A stretch of DNA of 64,000 nucleotides. It comes from Melieria omissa. Lineage: Eukaryota; Arthropoda; Insecta; Diptera; Ulidiidae. The stretch covers positions 115,578,936 to 115,642,935 of the forward strand of contig OZ020267.1 in NCBI GenBank assembly GCA_963971225.1, in the 5' to 3' direction. Position 1 is the stretch's first letter. Each line of letters begins with the position of its first letter. Below the pieces are notes generated by a model. That model saw nothing but the letters and a program-made list of their open reading frames with translations, did no database searches and was not told the DNA's origin. Shown in pieces: positions 37,447 to 49,783 of the stretch. A program made the position numbers and the translations under genes.

Positions 37447-40400
37447 AATAAGTTGGAATGTTAAATCAACATAGTAAACTTTAGAAAAATGAAAAAATAT
37501 AAGAAATAATATGATATCTTTTATAAACATACATGACTTTATATTTGCATCTGATATACAAATAACATATATATATACAATATATATATTAAAGAATTTA
37601 TGCTCCAAGTCTGGCTACATGCAATCCTCGTAAGCTGACACTCACCCGTTATACAAATAATTCAATCACATCAACAATTTAAACATTTAAACTTGCTAAT
37701 TACTTAACAAACGGCCCCACGACACTCACAGTTGAGCAATATTCATTATGTCCGGCGACATTTATTCCGCTTCCGAATTATGTCTCTTATTCTCATTTCG
37801 TAATGGCCATATTCTAATAAATTCAGCAATTATTCGGGTTGTATACCGAATTGCCGAAAGCCAGCGAAATTCGGTGGCAATGTTTTGATTCACTTTGCAC
37901 ACACAAACACAAATCCGAGCTCGAGTACTTATTAGACTTGCGTGCGGGCGCAGAAGGATTTTGACGAATCTCGCTAGTTGTTTGAACTGAGGATTGGTGT
38001 GTCCTGGGTGTGCGCGATGCATTGCTGCAGCGGCGAGTGTGTCACGCTTCAGCAACACGACCTGGCCACCGAAAAGCCAACCGTGAAATTCGGCGAACAC
38101 GCGTGTGCGGCGTTGGTTGCGGGGAAAGTTCATAAAGTGCATAAAACATGCCGCAATCCGCACGGTAATGCCCGCACTTTATTATTTCTGACGACAGCGC
38201 CAAACATACCAAAAACACTGTAATGCTTTTATCTCGCTGAGGCATTTGTATATTCGTGCGCCTGATATGTGCCTGTGTGTGTGGCACCGACACAGCTGTG
38301 CATCCGCGCTGCGACAGGCGCTGTGTGTGTGTGTGCGCGAGATTACGCGCTTCTGCCACCTTCACAAACACAATTAAATGAATATTAAATGCAGAAAGTT
38401 GCCTAATTATGATCTGAGATAATTACCATGCAAATACGATTCCACCAAGATACGACAATGACAAAGCAAAACTCAGAAGTAAGAAGTAGGAAGAAGTGGA
38501 AGACCATGACGAGTTCGACGATGGCGAAAGCAATTACCAATATGAATGGCTAGCAAGTGACGACGCAGCCTTTTCCAGTTTCCAACATTTTCAATTACCG
38601 GCGATAACTGTAGCTGAAATGCCCTTTAAGCGACATTTGTTAAAATTTAAAGTGATGCATGGAACATAACTGGCGGAACATGGTTCCATGAATTTCTCAA
38701 GAAGTGGGCTGGCAGCTCTTCGGCTTAAGTTTTTCACATTAGCAGCAAAACGTCGCTAGTGTTATATTATTGCTCTGATTCAGACACGGAATGACTTCAG
38801 TTTGGCTAAAATTTGACTTGTGGCAGAGTAGTTTAACCATTTTTTATAGAGACGAATCGATGTGTTGGTTTCAGAAATCGAGGTGGATCTGCATTTGGGA
38901 CAATTCAACAAATAATCCAAAAGTACTATGAGATTAATACTTCCTAATTCGGTTTGTTTCTTAGACTTATGAATTGCAGTTATGACATTTTCAGATGCTG
39001 AACAATTTGCATTTGATCAATACTAACAACATTCAAATGATTACTTTTGATCAAGCAAAAATACTTCATTATAGCCAAATCGAAATAGACACTTCAAGGG
39101 TGAAGATGCGTTCACTAGCAGCGCCCCAAAGTCAAAGCAATACAAATTTCCGAGCGATTGTCGGCAAACTATCCAATATATCCAGACATTGCTCCTAGCA
39201 GACAATAAATCTCTGTAGAATTTTATGCTATTATAATATATGTCTATTTTTTTCTGTAGAATGTCATGATTCACTGCTCAGCCAACACTGTAATAATGGT
39301 TAAATTGTTCCACATTATTTTGCTGGCAAACGTATAAGAATAACCAGATTTGAGTTGTCGTCGGCAAGCGCGCAATGGTCGCAGTGGTCGTCGGCAAGCG
39401 CGCAAACTCGCCGCTAATACCATCCCCTGAGTGGCGTCTGAGTGACCGAGCGATGATGAATGACCGAAGGACGGTTTGGTCCGCCGCAGGACGGTTTGGC
39501 CTTATCTTATCTGCGAGCACAGGCCACAAATAATTAATGTCTACTGTGTTTAAGTGAGCCGCGAAGCCAGCGGCAACAACCGAAATTTCAGCAACAAGTT
39601 TTATCGTTTTATGAATGCGCGAGCGAGTTAATTGAATTTGGGGCGGGGTGGCGTTCGGTGCAATTTGTACACAATCAGCATGAAAATCATAAACGGTAAT
39701 TGATGAAGCGCTGATAAGCGAGCGGCGCAAAGCGTTGACAAGCGCGAATTCGGCAAACCAGCAAGCCACATGCGTTGCGGCGCCGTATCAGCAGCTCAAT
39801 TTATCGTCCAGCAATTGTAGTGGAATTTGTTTACAGCTGCTGGCCGCACACACGCACCTCGACGTACGTGTGCATGCCTAGCTGGATTAGGGCTCATTGC
39901 GTTGTTGGTAAAATCAATACGGCACCGCACACGAGCACGAGTGCGCCTGTGCTCGTGCTCGAGTACGCACACCAATAACAACAGCACACAAACAGAGAGC
40001 CACAGTGCAGCGAAGCACCACGTGTTGCACTGTCAGTACCCATCCAAATGTATATCGGCGCCCGTTATCAGCAACATTACGCATACGACCCCGTGTACGC
40101 GTACGTAGAGGCATCACTGCGCACAATCGTACCTCGCAGCGGCTCGTGGCTGCTCACCTGTAGCACCGCCAGCAGTACTGATGCCCTTCTTCTACCCTCC
40201 CCTCTCCTCTCCACCAAAATGAGCACTCGCATGCATGCCGACCTGCACCCATACACACACAAACGCCACTGGAGGCAACTCTCCACTTCCGTTGCGCATT
40301 GAATTTCGAATCGCAACCGTTGCCGCCAAAAATCGCTGTCGAGTGAGTGACGATGTCGGCGTTGAAACTGCGGCGGCTGTTGCTTCTCCTGCCGAATGCG

Positions 40401-40474
40401 CCCGTTCGCCTGGTCGTCATCTGGCGAGGCTGCGCAGCCATGTGGTCGCGGCAGCGCGACTGCTTTCGGTCCAA
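37447..40474. other. Intergenic/upstream region, no coding exon supported
   Basis: AT-rich up to about 39,300, then GC-richer with short internal duplications: GGTCGTCGGCAAGCGCGCAA near 39357 and 39386, and AGGACGGTTTGG near 39468 and 39488. A 10-bp-arm inverted repeat (CGAGCACGAG) lies at 39932-39961. CA-rich frames occur on both strands, without domains. The GC-rich 1.2 kb next to the promoter at 40475 may be regulatory (inference). Confidence 0.4.
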
Positions 40475-40799
40475 TATAAATCCCTCAAGCCGAGGCGAGT
40501 TGCTTTCACTGTTCATTCAGATTTATAGCGGTGCAGTTAGCCACGGTTAGACGTTTTAACAGCGCTTGGATTGGCGGTTTGCTCTTTGGCAGCACAAACC
40601 AACTGGAGGCAGCAGCATATCAGTTGCGTCGCTTGCACCGTGCACAAAATTCAAGTGTCGCTCCGGAAATATTATTGCGCAAAGCGTCGAACTTTACAGT
40701 GAGTGTCAGTGTGAACTATTTCGTGTTGAATCGAATTTAAAAATCGAAGGACTGCGAACACAAACCACAAAGAAGTGCTTCTTTTCCAGCGTTGTGCAG
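40475..40799 (+). promoter_or_regulatory. Candidate TATA promoter and noncoding first exon (possibly of DH31)
   Basis: TATAAA at 40475-40480 is followed about 30 bases later by an initiator-like TCACTG at 40507-40512 (and TCATTC at 40513). The downstream sequence runs to a consensus donor GCAG|GTAAGT at 40799/40800. An exon of about 290 nt is implied. The DH31 coding exon at 61228 begins right after a good acceptor (CATTTCAG) with 11 bases before its ATG, so it needs an upstream noncoding exon; this is the best candidate on the correct strand. The link is inference. Confidence 0.4.
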
Positions 40800-40805
40800 G
40801 TAAGT

Positions 40806-43800
40806 TTTAGTTCTCGCAAGAATAGTTTTGTTCAGTAACAAGTGAACCTTATTGCAGTCGCATTTAAATTTAAGCAACGAGAAAAGTTTTCATAGAAATG
40901 TAATAAATAAAATTTCGAGCATATCCTTGCAAACGTTTGGATAAACTGCGCTTAGGAACTACCAAAATTGTGACGTGTGGCTTAAACTTGCGTAGACACA
41001 AGTACAGAATTGAAGTTCTTTAAAGATTTTATATCCATTCACATTCTTCATTTTAACATATCAGAAAACAAATTGAAAAAGATAAAAATATGAAAAAATG
41101 AACTGATATCCTGAAGAAAGACACTGTGTTTGACAGGTAAATACTTTTAATTTATTAAGTTTTATCAATCAGAAAACCAATTGAAAAAGATACAAATATG
41201 AAAAAATTAACTGATATCCTGAAGAAAGACACTTTGTTTGACAGGTAAATACTTTTAATTTATTAAGTTTTATCAATCAGAAAACAAATTGAAAAAGATA
41301 GAAATATGAAAAAAATTAACTGATATCCTGAAGAAAGACACTTTGTTTGGCAGGTAAACTTTTAATTTATTAAGTTTTATCAATTAAATTCCGAGAGACG
41401 ATAATAAAAAACTTATGATTTTAAAGATTTCAGTTTGAAGAAATTGAGATCCACGAATCTCTTCTCATCTCTTAGGGTCTTGTCATTACAAAGTATTACT
41501 TAGGAATTACCAAAAGGTAAATAGAATCTGCCTCCAATGTTCCTATTTTTTCAACAAAAACACCTAAAGTTACCTTTTAAAAATGGATATAGAGAAATAC
41601 TTATATAGCTCAGGCAGCAACAAAAATATCTGGTATATCGCTGTCGATTTTAGTTGATAAAAAAGTGGAAATTAAATTTACTGACTACAATATTTATGTA
41701 CTTATCAAGGCGTACTTGTTGTCGTGACTTGTTTTAAACCACAATAGTTATAGTAAAAATTATTACTTAAAATATATTGGAAGGAAAGAACAACAAGTAT
41801 TTAACAAGTTCGTAAAGATGCAATACCAAATTTTAAAAGCGACCAAAAATATTAATACGCATGGGGAAGTAATTTAGCCAAACATGAAAAAAAAACAACG
41901 CCAATGCCGTCGGGCGGGCGGGCGCGTCTTAGTGCCAAACCAAGTTTTCATTTGCACTAACGATGTGCTCAAACAACGAGCCCCGCACTAAAATATGCTA
42001 ATTTAATTAGAGCAGTGAGTAGAGCAGTTTTCGAATGTGTGGCAAGTCGAAGTGGCAAGAAGCGTACCCAGTGCTTTAATTGCCAAGAAGACGTTGGATG
42101 CGCTTCGTACACTCATAGTCATGGATACGAACATACCTACATAAATGTGTGTGCGTTAGTTTTAAATTGTAATTTCAAAGTGCATTAATTTAATACAACA
42201 ACCAAGTGATACAAGAAACTCTCACACGAAATTATCAAAGAACGAAATTTCTTTCTTGAAATGTCTTTCACCACGTTACATCGAGTTTGATGCAAAAATA
42301 TTTTACCACACTGGTTTTAGAACATTTTGGCCGTCCGCTGCGAAAAATTATACTACATTTATATATCAATACGCAACGGTTTGCAACAGACAAAACATAG
42401 CTACAAAACATAACTGCCCACAATTTCTCAAAATTTTCCTTTTCTTTTTTTGCGTTTGTAAAACGGCGAACGCAGCTTTTTCACCAGCTAAGCCTTTTAT
42501 CTACTGTTAAGCAAGTCCGCCACAACACACAGTTTGTTCGAAGCATCGAAGGCAGTTACTTAAAACTGCCCTCGAGCTAAGCAAATCCATTTTGATCTCA
42601 ACTTACCTGAGCTTTAGCCGACGTCTCTTCAAGTTATTAAAATAATTTTTTAAATTGTGCGCCGCCTTTTTGCGTCTCCTTTCGGTCTTCGCCTTTCCTA
42701 TTGTGCTTTGGTTAAAGTTAGGCTAATTTTCTAAAGAACTTTCTCGTGTTTACAACCAACGACCGCAACGTTTACATTTATTCGAGATGCTGTGCAACAT
42801 CTCCCCCGCGTGCTGTGCATTGAAATGTGTGCTGAATGTTATTTGTCGAGCCTGCTTGCTGTTATTAAATTTTCCGAAGTGGGTACTCGCCCATCTAGAC
42901 GGCTACAATGGCGACGGTCCTGAACCGGAAACAATTTAAATGATGAAAAATTATGCTCCTCCGCACCGCCAAACACAAATAAGACAACTACATTACACAA
43001 CAATGCGAGGAAGCCGCTTCGATGCGAACATGTTTCAAATTAAATAGTAAAAAGTGATTAACATATTCAATTAAATACCATAATTAAAAACCAGACCAGT
43101 CGCTTATGCCTTCTGGAAAGCAGCATCTATAGGCCGCCACAAGACTTGCTGCCTTTCATTATTTCCATATGCTAGACCGAGTAAGGAGAATTTGCTGCGG
43201 TGCTTAGCTATAAGCAATTTAATTAACCGTTTGATGTCGTTAAAATATTACATTAAACTGTTGGCAAATGAATTAATTTGCAGGCGCACGCCGCAAAACC
43301 CACTGACACAATTCCATCCTAAGCACATTCGAGCTAGTAGAAACAACAAAAGGAATTTTGCAATTTAATATAAAAATAAAATACTAATATGCGCAGCATT
43401 TGTGCCTACCACCGCAGCGCGTCTTTCAAGGTATTCTGGCGCACTGCGTTACACACACGCCTGCGGCCCACCACTGCCACGTTGATCAACGTCTTCCAAA
43501 TTGCTGGGTCATATTTTCGCCAAGTCGCAATGCCAAACACAACTCGGTTCTGTGTGTTGTGAATGAACCCGGAGTTGGGCAGCGGAGCGCACTTAGTCGC
43601 CACCCGCAGCGTGCCGCTCAACTCACCGAGTCCAATGTTATTGTACTTAAGAAGTTTCGGCTCTTATTAAAATATCATCAAAAATTCATTGAAGTCAGCA
43701 CCGGGGAAAATTAAAGGCAGCAAAACAAAGTAAGCGACCTCAAGTGGGACTTTCGAATTTTTAATATATATGACCGTAGCCGTTGTTAAACTGTTGCTCA

Positions 43801-45451
43801 TACGCCACGTATTGCAGACAAATTTTTCATTAGGGGCATTTTTCATTTTTTGGCACTCATACACATTTACCTGGTTTCATGTGCTTGTGTATGTCTATAC
43901 TTAAACACTTTTGGTGCAACGCTAAGAATGTTGTTTGGTTTGAAATTAAGAAGCGATGTTTTTCTTTTATGTTAAAAAAAAATAATTAATTATGTTAAAT
44001 CAGGTACCTCATAGACTGAATTGCATAAATTTAATATCTATAAGTGTAAGTATTAATTTCATAAGCAACATTTAACAAAAAACAACAAATGCCAAAAAAA
44101 ATGAGTAGCAGTTTCATGTTACTCGCACAGGTAATTGATTTGAAAAGCAAAATCGTGTTTTAAAAGGCAAACACACACATACCTACTACAAAGTCGCTTA
44201 TCAAGCAACAAAGTGAAAGCGACAATTTATTGTGCTTTGGGACATTACGAAAGTCATATTGGGCAAATATTGAATTGAACTTGTAGCAGCGAACGCGGCG
44301 CCGCACCCTACGACTAGTCCTGGCAGCACTGCAACAAGCGCCGTACATCGCCACCCATTGCGCGGCCAGCGCCGGGCACATTCACTACTGGCACACACAT
44401 ACTCGTACGTGGCTGGAGCCACACCTTCGACCAAGTCGCCGTCTGATTTATGTTGCAAACGTACGCTCACCTATTGAACGTCTACCGCAAAATGCATAAT
44501 AGGCAAATGCAGCCGCACACAGCGCAACACTCTCAAGCAACAATTGCTGCCAACGACTTCAGTCTCCTGCACCAGCTGCGGTGTTAAATGTCCCGACGTA
44601 CACTTTACCCACTGAATATGTGTTACATCAACAATGCTGCCACTGTTGCTGTTACTGCTCTCACTTTGATGGCTGATGGTGTTGTTGATGGTGTTGTTGG
44701 TTGTTCGTTGATGGGCGTCAGCGCTGTTTGGTAATGACTGGTGAAGGCGTTTATTGTTACAATCACAACTCGCCGCACCGCTGGCGGCGTTTTCCATCTC
44801 TCCTCACGATATCCAATTGAAATGCAAAAGTTTTCCTCACCGTTTTGTTCTTACTTCCACCATTCTTTTCGTTGCTGTGGTGTTGTTCTGTTGACGTTGC
44901 TCAGTGTCACACTGCTGCACGCTACATGTACGTTTATGCATGTATCTGTGTGTATGCATGCGTTCTCGAACTTTTCAATTGTGAAAGTGTAAATTAAATC
45001 CTTTGATTCGGATTAAATTACGACCATTTTATGTCAAATCACATTCATAAACGGAGCGCGCGCAACTCGTCCAGCCGGAAACGTCAGTAGCTTTAATGAC
45101 AGTTATGTCGAAGTTGCACGCAACGTTGCAAGTATTGGAAGCTGGCTTTTACATTTCATTTAATGCTGATTTTACATTTTTGTGCTGCTAGTGACAATAT
45201 TGTGTTGATTGTAAAACGTGTTTACCTCCGTGCAACTAAAATCCTTCTGCTCATGGGAATCGAAAAGCAAATATTTCAATTTAAAAGGATTTTCGAAAAT
45301 TTTTTCTTCGTTTTTATAACCAAAGTATGAAGTGCTAATAAATCAATTAATAACACTGTGCGTGAAATTTTCCCTCAAAAATTGCAACAAGCGGACCTAC
45401 TGGGCGACTTTTCTATAGTATAGATAGTATAGGTATAGTATAGGTATATAG
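40806..45451. other. Intronic or intergenic, no coding exon supported
   Basis: AT-rich, with three tandem 108-bp units at 41061-41385. Frames at 43400-43714 and 44201-44797 are open for 90-110 codons but lack domains and phase-compatible neighbours. TATAG-rich simple sequence lies at about 45415-45459. Confidence 0.45.
41061..41385. repeat. Three tandem copies of a 108-bp unit
   Basis: Units start at TCAGAAAAC at 41061, 41169 and 41277, an exact 108-bp spacing. Copies are nearly identical (for example CACTGTGTTTG versus CACTTTGTTTG). Each contains GACAGGTAAAT or a close form, a splice-donor-like word, and ATTGAAAAAGAT. No open frame runs through. Confidence 0.92.
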
Positions 45452-45584
45452 GTATATAGTAGGCATCGCAATCCCGGGATCCCGGACTTTTTCCAGTCCC
45501 GAAAATCCCGGGATTCAAATCTTTTAATCCCGGGATTTTCGGGATTGCAAAAGATGCTTCAAAGTTCAAATGAAATAAATTTAA

Positions 45585-45815
45585 AAGCACAAAAACCCAA
45601 TTCCTTATCTGACGGAGGAGGGAGGGGATAGAGGGCGTCTTTTGCAAAAGGCTTATAATTATTTACTAAGCATTCAACCAACAAGTATTGAATCTGAAGA
45701 ATGTTTCTCTTCAGCAGGGTTTATTTGCAATAAATTTCGCTCTAGATTAGAGGGCAAAACATTTAATGCCTTAGTATTTTTAAGATCTCAGTTTTTAGAT
45801 AATCACAACGCTTAA
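45585..45815 (+). pseudogene. hAT transposase C-terminal remnant
   Basis: A 76-codon open stretch ends in TAA. It holds the hAT dimerisation motif: Glu-rich start (YLTEEGG), LLSIQPTSIESEECFSSAG, then NKFRSRL and LVFLRSQFLDNHNA. The catalytic DDE part is missing, so it cannot encode an active enzyme. Confidence 0.85.
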
Positions 45816-45852
45816 CTTTTTTATCGAAATAATCGAAGTAAAACTAAAAGTA

Positions 45853-46395
45853 TCAGGTGTACAAGTAGAAAACCGCCGTTTTCCACTGGGTGGTGCCACC
45901 TTTGGAAATCGGTGAGAGAATTCCGATCAGAAACATCACATGGCAAGCTAAGATATCGGTTAACAACTCCACATCATCTCGCTTGTTTATTCTTATTGTC
46001 CATTTTTTGTTGGTGCGTGAAGATGTCGAAATTTGAACCGAATAAGCGTCATTTGCGGGAGATTTTGCTTTTCGCGTTTCATTCGAAAAAATCTGCAGCT
46101 GAAGCGCGTCGAATGATTGTAGCAACTTATAGTGAGTCGTGTATCAGTGAAAGAACGTGTCGAGAATGGTTCGTGAAATTCAGAAATGGTGATTATGACG
46201 TGAAAGACAAGGATCGGCCGGGTCCCGTGAAAAAGTTTGAAGAATCAGCTTTGGAGACTCTGTTGGATGAAGATTCTTGTCAGACGCAACAAGAACTCGC
46301 GGATTCTTTGGGTGTGACTCAGCAATCCATTTCCCTTGCTATACGCAATAAAGCCTCAAATTATGAAAAAAAAACGGCGGTACTTGTACACCCAA
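45853..46395 (+). mobile_element. Internally deleted mariner element nested in hAT
   Basis: A 543-bp element flanked by TA (45851-45852 and 46396-46397). The termini are inverted: TCAGGTGTACAAGTA on the left, and TTGGGTGTACAAGTA when the right end is reversed, followed on both sides by ACCGCCGTTTT-type sequence. Full mariners are about 1.3 kb, so more than half is deleted. Because it lies inside the hAT copy it inserted later. Confidence 0.92.
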
Positions 46396-46409
46396 TACTA
46401 ACAAATTAA
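46023..46409 (+). pseudogene. Truncated mariner transposase (N-terminal DNA-binding part)
   Basis: A frame of 128 codons starts MSKFEPNKRHLREILLFAFH and continues through the mariner helix-turn-helix (CREWFVKFRNGDYDVKDKDR) and the second HTH (QQELADSLGVTQQSISLAIR). It then runs out of the element into flanking hAT DNA. The catalytic DD34D domain is missing. The first frame is uninterrupted, so it could still encode a DNA-binding fragment. Confidence 0.9.
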
Positions 46410-46994
46410 CTATTTTATTTTTTTATCAAATATGCGTATATATGTACTTTATGATACATTCGATGCAAAGCAATAAGTTATGTTTAAGTGTAATTTTTGG
46501 ATAAAACAAAATTTTATCAAACTGAAGTTAAATGTCAAATGAAAAACTTTTAAGTTAAACAAAATGTTGTCAAGGATGACTATGTTTATTTATTTGATTT
46601 AAATTTAAACTGACAATTTTGAATGTAATTGACAACTGATTGTAAATGACAACTGGATTTTGGTGATGTGCCGCGCACAACCAACCACTTCGACGACTCA
46701 ACACCGACTGCCTCCCTTTCCGCCTTACAATGTGATTAAATTCAAGATAAAAAATCTTAAAACTACCCCAAATGTGATTAAACTGTGTCCATTTTTATGG
46801 TAAATATATTATAAACAAGTATTTATGCAATTTGGTAAAATTGTTTTATTTAAAAAATTTGTTATTTGAATCCCGGGATTAAATCCCGGGATCCCGGGAT
46901 TTGACTTTTCAATCCCGAAAATCCCGGGATCGCAAAATGGCAAAAAATTGCGATCCCTAGTATATAGGTATAGTAGTTAATTTTTTAACTACTA

Positions 46995-47919
46995 GGGGAA
47001 TTCTTTGTAAGGTACCACTCTTTGTAAGGTGCCACCCTTGCTCGATTTCGATGTTCCAGCAATCCAAGAAAAAAATTCTTATTGTCACTTAAGGTATATA
47101 TGTCAACATCAATTTTAATGTGGTTTTTGAGGTAAGAGAAATAGGTAATGGGTAAATAAAAGTCTAAAATTAGGTTAAGAAAATACATAAAAATGAAAAC
47201 TGAAGGTTTTTCTTGCGGTGAAAAAGTAACCAAAAACTTATAAAAAACTAAGGTGAATATCAGTGTTGGACTTAATTTTTAATGCTTTTTCATAATCCGA
47301 AATGATATCCGAGCATATCGTAAAACGATCAAATTTATCCAATGATTTCCAAAATGACGTGAAAATGTAAAGTGCCACATTTTTTTCTTTGTAAGGTGCC
47401 ACCCCCCTTTTTTCATTGTTTTGTGGTCCTATATCGGTAAAATGACTTTTTATTGCTCGGAATCGTCATTACAATGAATTTAAAGTGTTCTTAGTCAATT
47501 TTTTTCTAATCCTATCATGTGGAATAAATTAGTTCAGTTTTGTTTATCAATTTCCATACAATTATTCGTTTTATTCATTACCATTCAATTTGCATTTTGC
47601 TTTCGGTTATTTTCTATTCAATTCAAATTAAATTCAATAATTTTCTAAATCATGCATTTTTACTTGAGATTTCTACGTTTTTAGCGGTTTTTTTAAGGGG
47701 TGGCACTTTACATTTACAAAATTTTAGGGTGTCGATTTTGAACACTTTGGGAAATTGGCTGTAAAATTCGTATTTACGAAAAATTCAAATGAAGTGTTAC
47801 CTTGGATCATAGCTCTTTAAATACTCTTTCCAACGGTTTATTAAAATTGGCGATACGTTAATTTTCTAGCGAGTTTTGCGCAAAAAAGCTGTGGGGTGGC
47901 ACCTTACAAAGAATTCCCC
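46995..47919. mobile_element. pogo/Tc1-type nonautonomous element, GGGGAATTCTTTG ends
   Basis: A 925-bp element flanked by TA (46993-46994 and 47920-47921). The ends are inverted copies: GGGGAATTCTTTGTAAGGT plus ACCAC on the left, and the same with GCCACC on the right. The inner word CTTTGTAAGGTGCCACC occurs again at about 47023 and 47388, and a relative occurs inverted at about 47698. No transposase is recognisable. Element type is inferred from TA flanks and the kinship of its outer bases with the element at 57691. Confidence 0.8.
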
Positions 47920-47921
47920 TA

Positions 47922-49775
47922 ATGCATTTTTATGCTTTAAGCCAAACATTTTGAAATTGTTTCCAGTCTTCGCATTTGCTACTTGGGTGCCTTACTCTAT
48001 AGCTTTTAAATTTCTTATCTTTTTCAAATCGGATGTGTGTGCGGTCCTACGAATTACAGTATTCGAATAATTCATAATATGTCCATTTATCTCAAAGTTA
48101 AAGTCATAACTCGAATTTTCTCAAATGAAAAAATGCGCACCCGACATGGCCACAAGTTACGCACTTTCGTGCCGCGCGAATAGCAAATTTTAAAACGTAT
48201 TAAAATATAACAAAATACACAAATGCAAATGACAGAACGCGTATTGGTATAGCGTCCGTCCTGACGTCCTAACGCTGTCCTTTGAACCGGGTGTGGCGCA
48301 GCAGAAACGCGCAGTCTGTAGTTCATAAAAAAGATGATCTGACAAATGTTATACATAATTTTTTTATTGTTTATTTCGCGCAGGCAATAAATGCGAAAGC
48401 GCTCCAAAGTAATTCAAATTTGTTAATAAAAATAACACCAGAAATGAGAAACCGTTTATGAACTCTTCGCCACTTCGCCGAAATCGCTCCACTGCCGCAA
48501 CGCGTTGTGCATGTCCGATTCGCCGATAAGGCATGTTTCGGCTGCTGCCCGCCGCTTCCGCTCGCTCCAGACGACGCTGACTTATGCTGTGTCTGCAGCT
48601 GTCGCAGGGAATTGCGCCTTCCAAGTCGGCGCACTTCAAAACATTTACCTTGGCGCAAATCGCCCGAAAATGTTGAGCATCTGTGCGACGGGCATTTGGA
48701 GCGGCGGGAAGCCAAGATATCCTGCAACCGCTCTTGCGTTGGCTTCCAGGAAGCGCAAGTCTCGCCGACGAATGCCGACACGCAGGGTGCTCTCGGAGAA
48801 TCAGGGGAGTCGGAGGTAAATGGAGCCTTTGAAAACGCTGCAAAAGCCAAATGCGTTTGGGGCCACTGACGTTAGTGCGAGCTCAACGAAGCCTGTAATT
48901 AAAAGTGTAGTTTAATCTTGCGGTGTCTAAGTTCCTACCCAATTAGTTGGAAACATTACCCCAGTTCATAGCCGAGACGAAATGAAATTGTATTATGCAA
49001 GCACGTGGAGTACCTCAGAAAATTGTGAAATAATTCCTTAGGCAAACAACGGATGATGAATTTGCTGTTATCCAATGCCTCTGACTATTAATCTGAGTAA
49101 TTACTCAATTTTTACTTGCCACTGTTTCTTAGACTTGAGGCGGAAAAGAACAAATGACCAACAAAGCAATAAAATTGTTACTCATTCGATTTCTATTTAA
49201 TAGAAAAATGTCAAAGCCTTAACTAAAAAAAAATAATGATGTAATTGCCCGCTCGCGCGCAGCCGTTTACCCACAAATGTCAGGTGCTCAATTGAAGGAA
49301 ACACGTCCTTCAAACTTTCACTTGACTAGTTGTCATTGACCACTTTGATGTATTCACATTAGAAAAGTACAAAAACGCATTACTTCAGCTGAACAATTTC
49401 TCAGACTCCTAAGCGAGAAAAGAGAAAGGAGCTATTAAATAAATATATCTGTGCCTCATCTGCGGCACATTTAGTTCTCATCGTGTCAGTTCGCCTTTTG
49501 AAACTTTAATATGTCTGCCCTAATGCTTTCATATTCAGGTAAATTGTTCAAATACACAATTATAAAAAAGAAGAATGCACACAGTTTTGATAAACATCAT
49601 GAGCCAAGAACAATTTGAATCACAAGTCGCAGAGCCAACCAACTAGCCACGACTTCAACTTTCCTCTTCCACTACCGGGGAAGCTGCGTCCAGATCTCTC
49701 ATGAAGTTCTGACGTCAGTTATACAGTTATGGGTGGTGAAGATTTTATTCTAAGCTAATAGTTGCTATACTAATT
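47922..49775. other. Unassigned stretch with a GC-rich open-frame island
   Basis: Bases 48364-48869 are GC-richer and open in several frames on both strands. One minus-strand frame (48850-48371) is complete from ATG to stop at 159 codons. It has no domain that I recognise and no splice context, so I do not call a gene. The rest is AT-rich. Confidence 0.35.
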
Positions 49776-49783
49776 CATGTATG

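Larger units (their letters stand above)
45460..46959 (+). mobile_element. hAT element, deletion copy, interrupted by mariner
   Basis: The 8-bp target duplication GTATATAG is perfect (45452-45459 and 46960-46967). The ends read TAGGCATCGCAAT on the left and, inverted, TAGGGATCGCAAT on the right, followed by repeated TCCCGGGAT palindromes. A transposase remnant at 45585-45815 encodes the hAT C-terminal dimerisation region, recognisable by IQPTSIESEECFSSAGF then ICNKFRSRLEGKTFNALVFL. Most of the transposase is deleted. Confidence 0.92.

Noticed and set aside
35334..41385. Tandem repeats that could suggest a CRISPR-like array
   Set aside because: The units are contiguous without unique spacers and the genome is eukaryotic; they are plain tandem repeats.
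44201..44797. Minus-strand open frames of about 90-108 codons with a possible donor between them
   Set aside because: The first frame stops at the would-be donor, the poly-Asn/Ser part comes from a GTTGTT repeat, and no domain or start context supports it.
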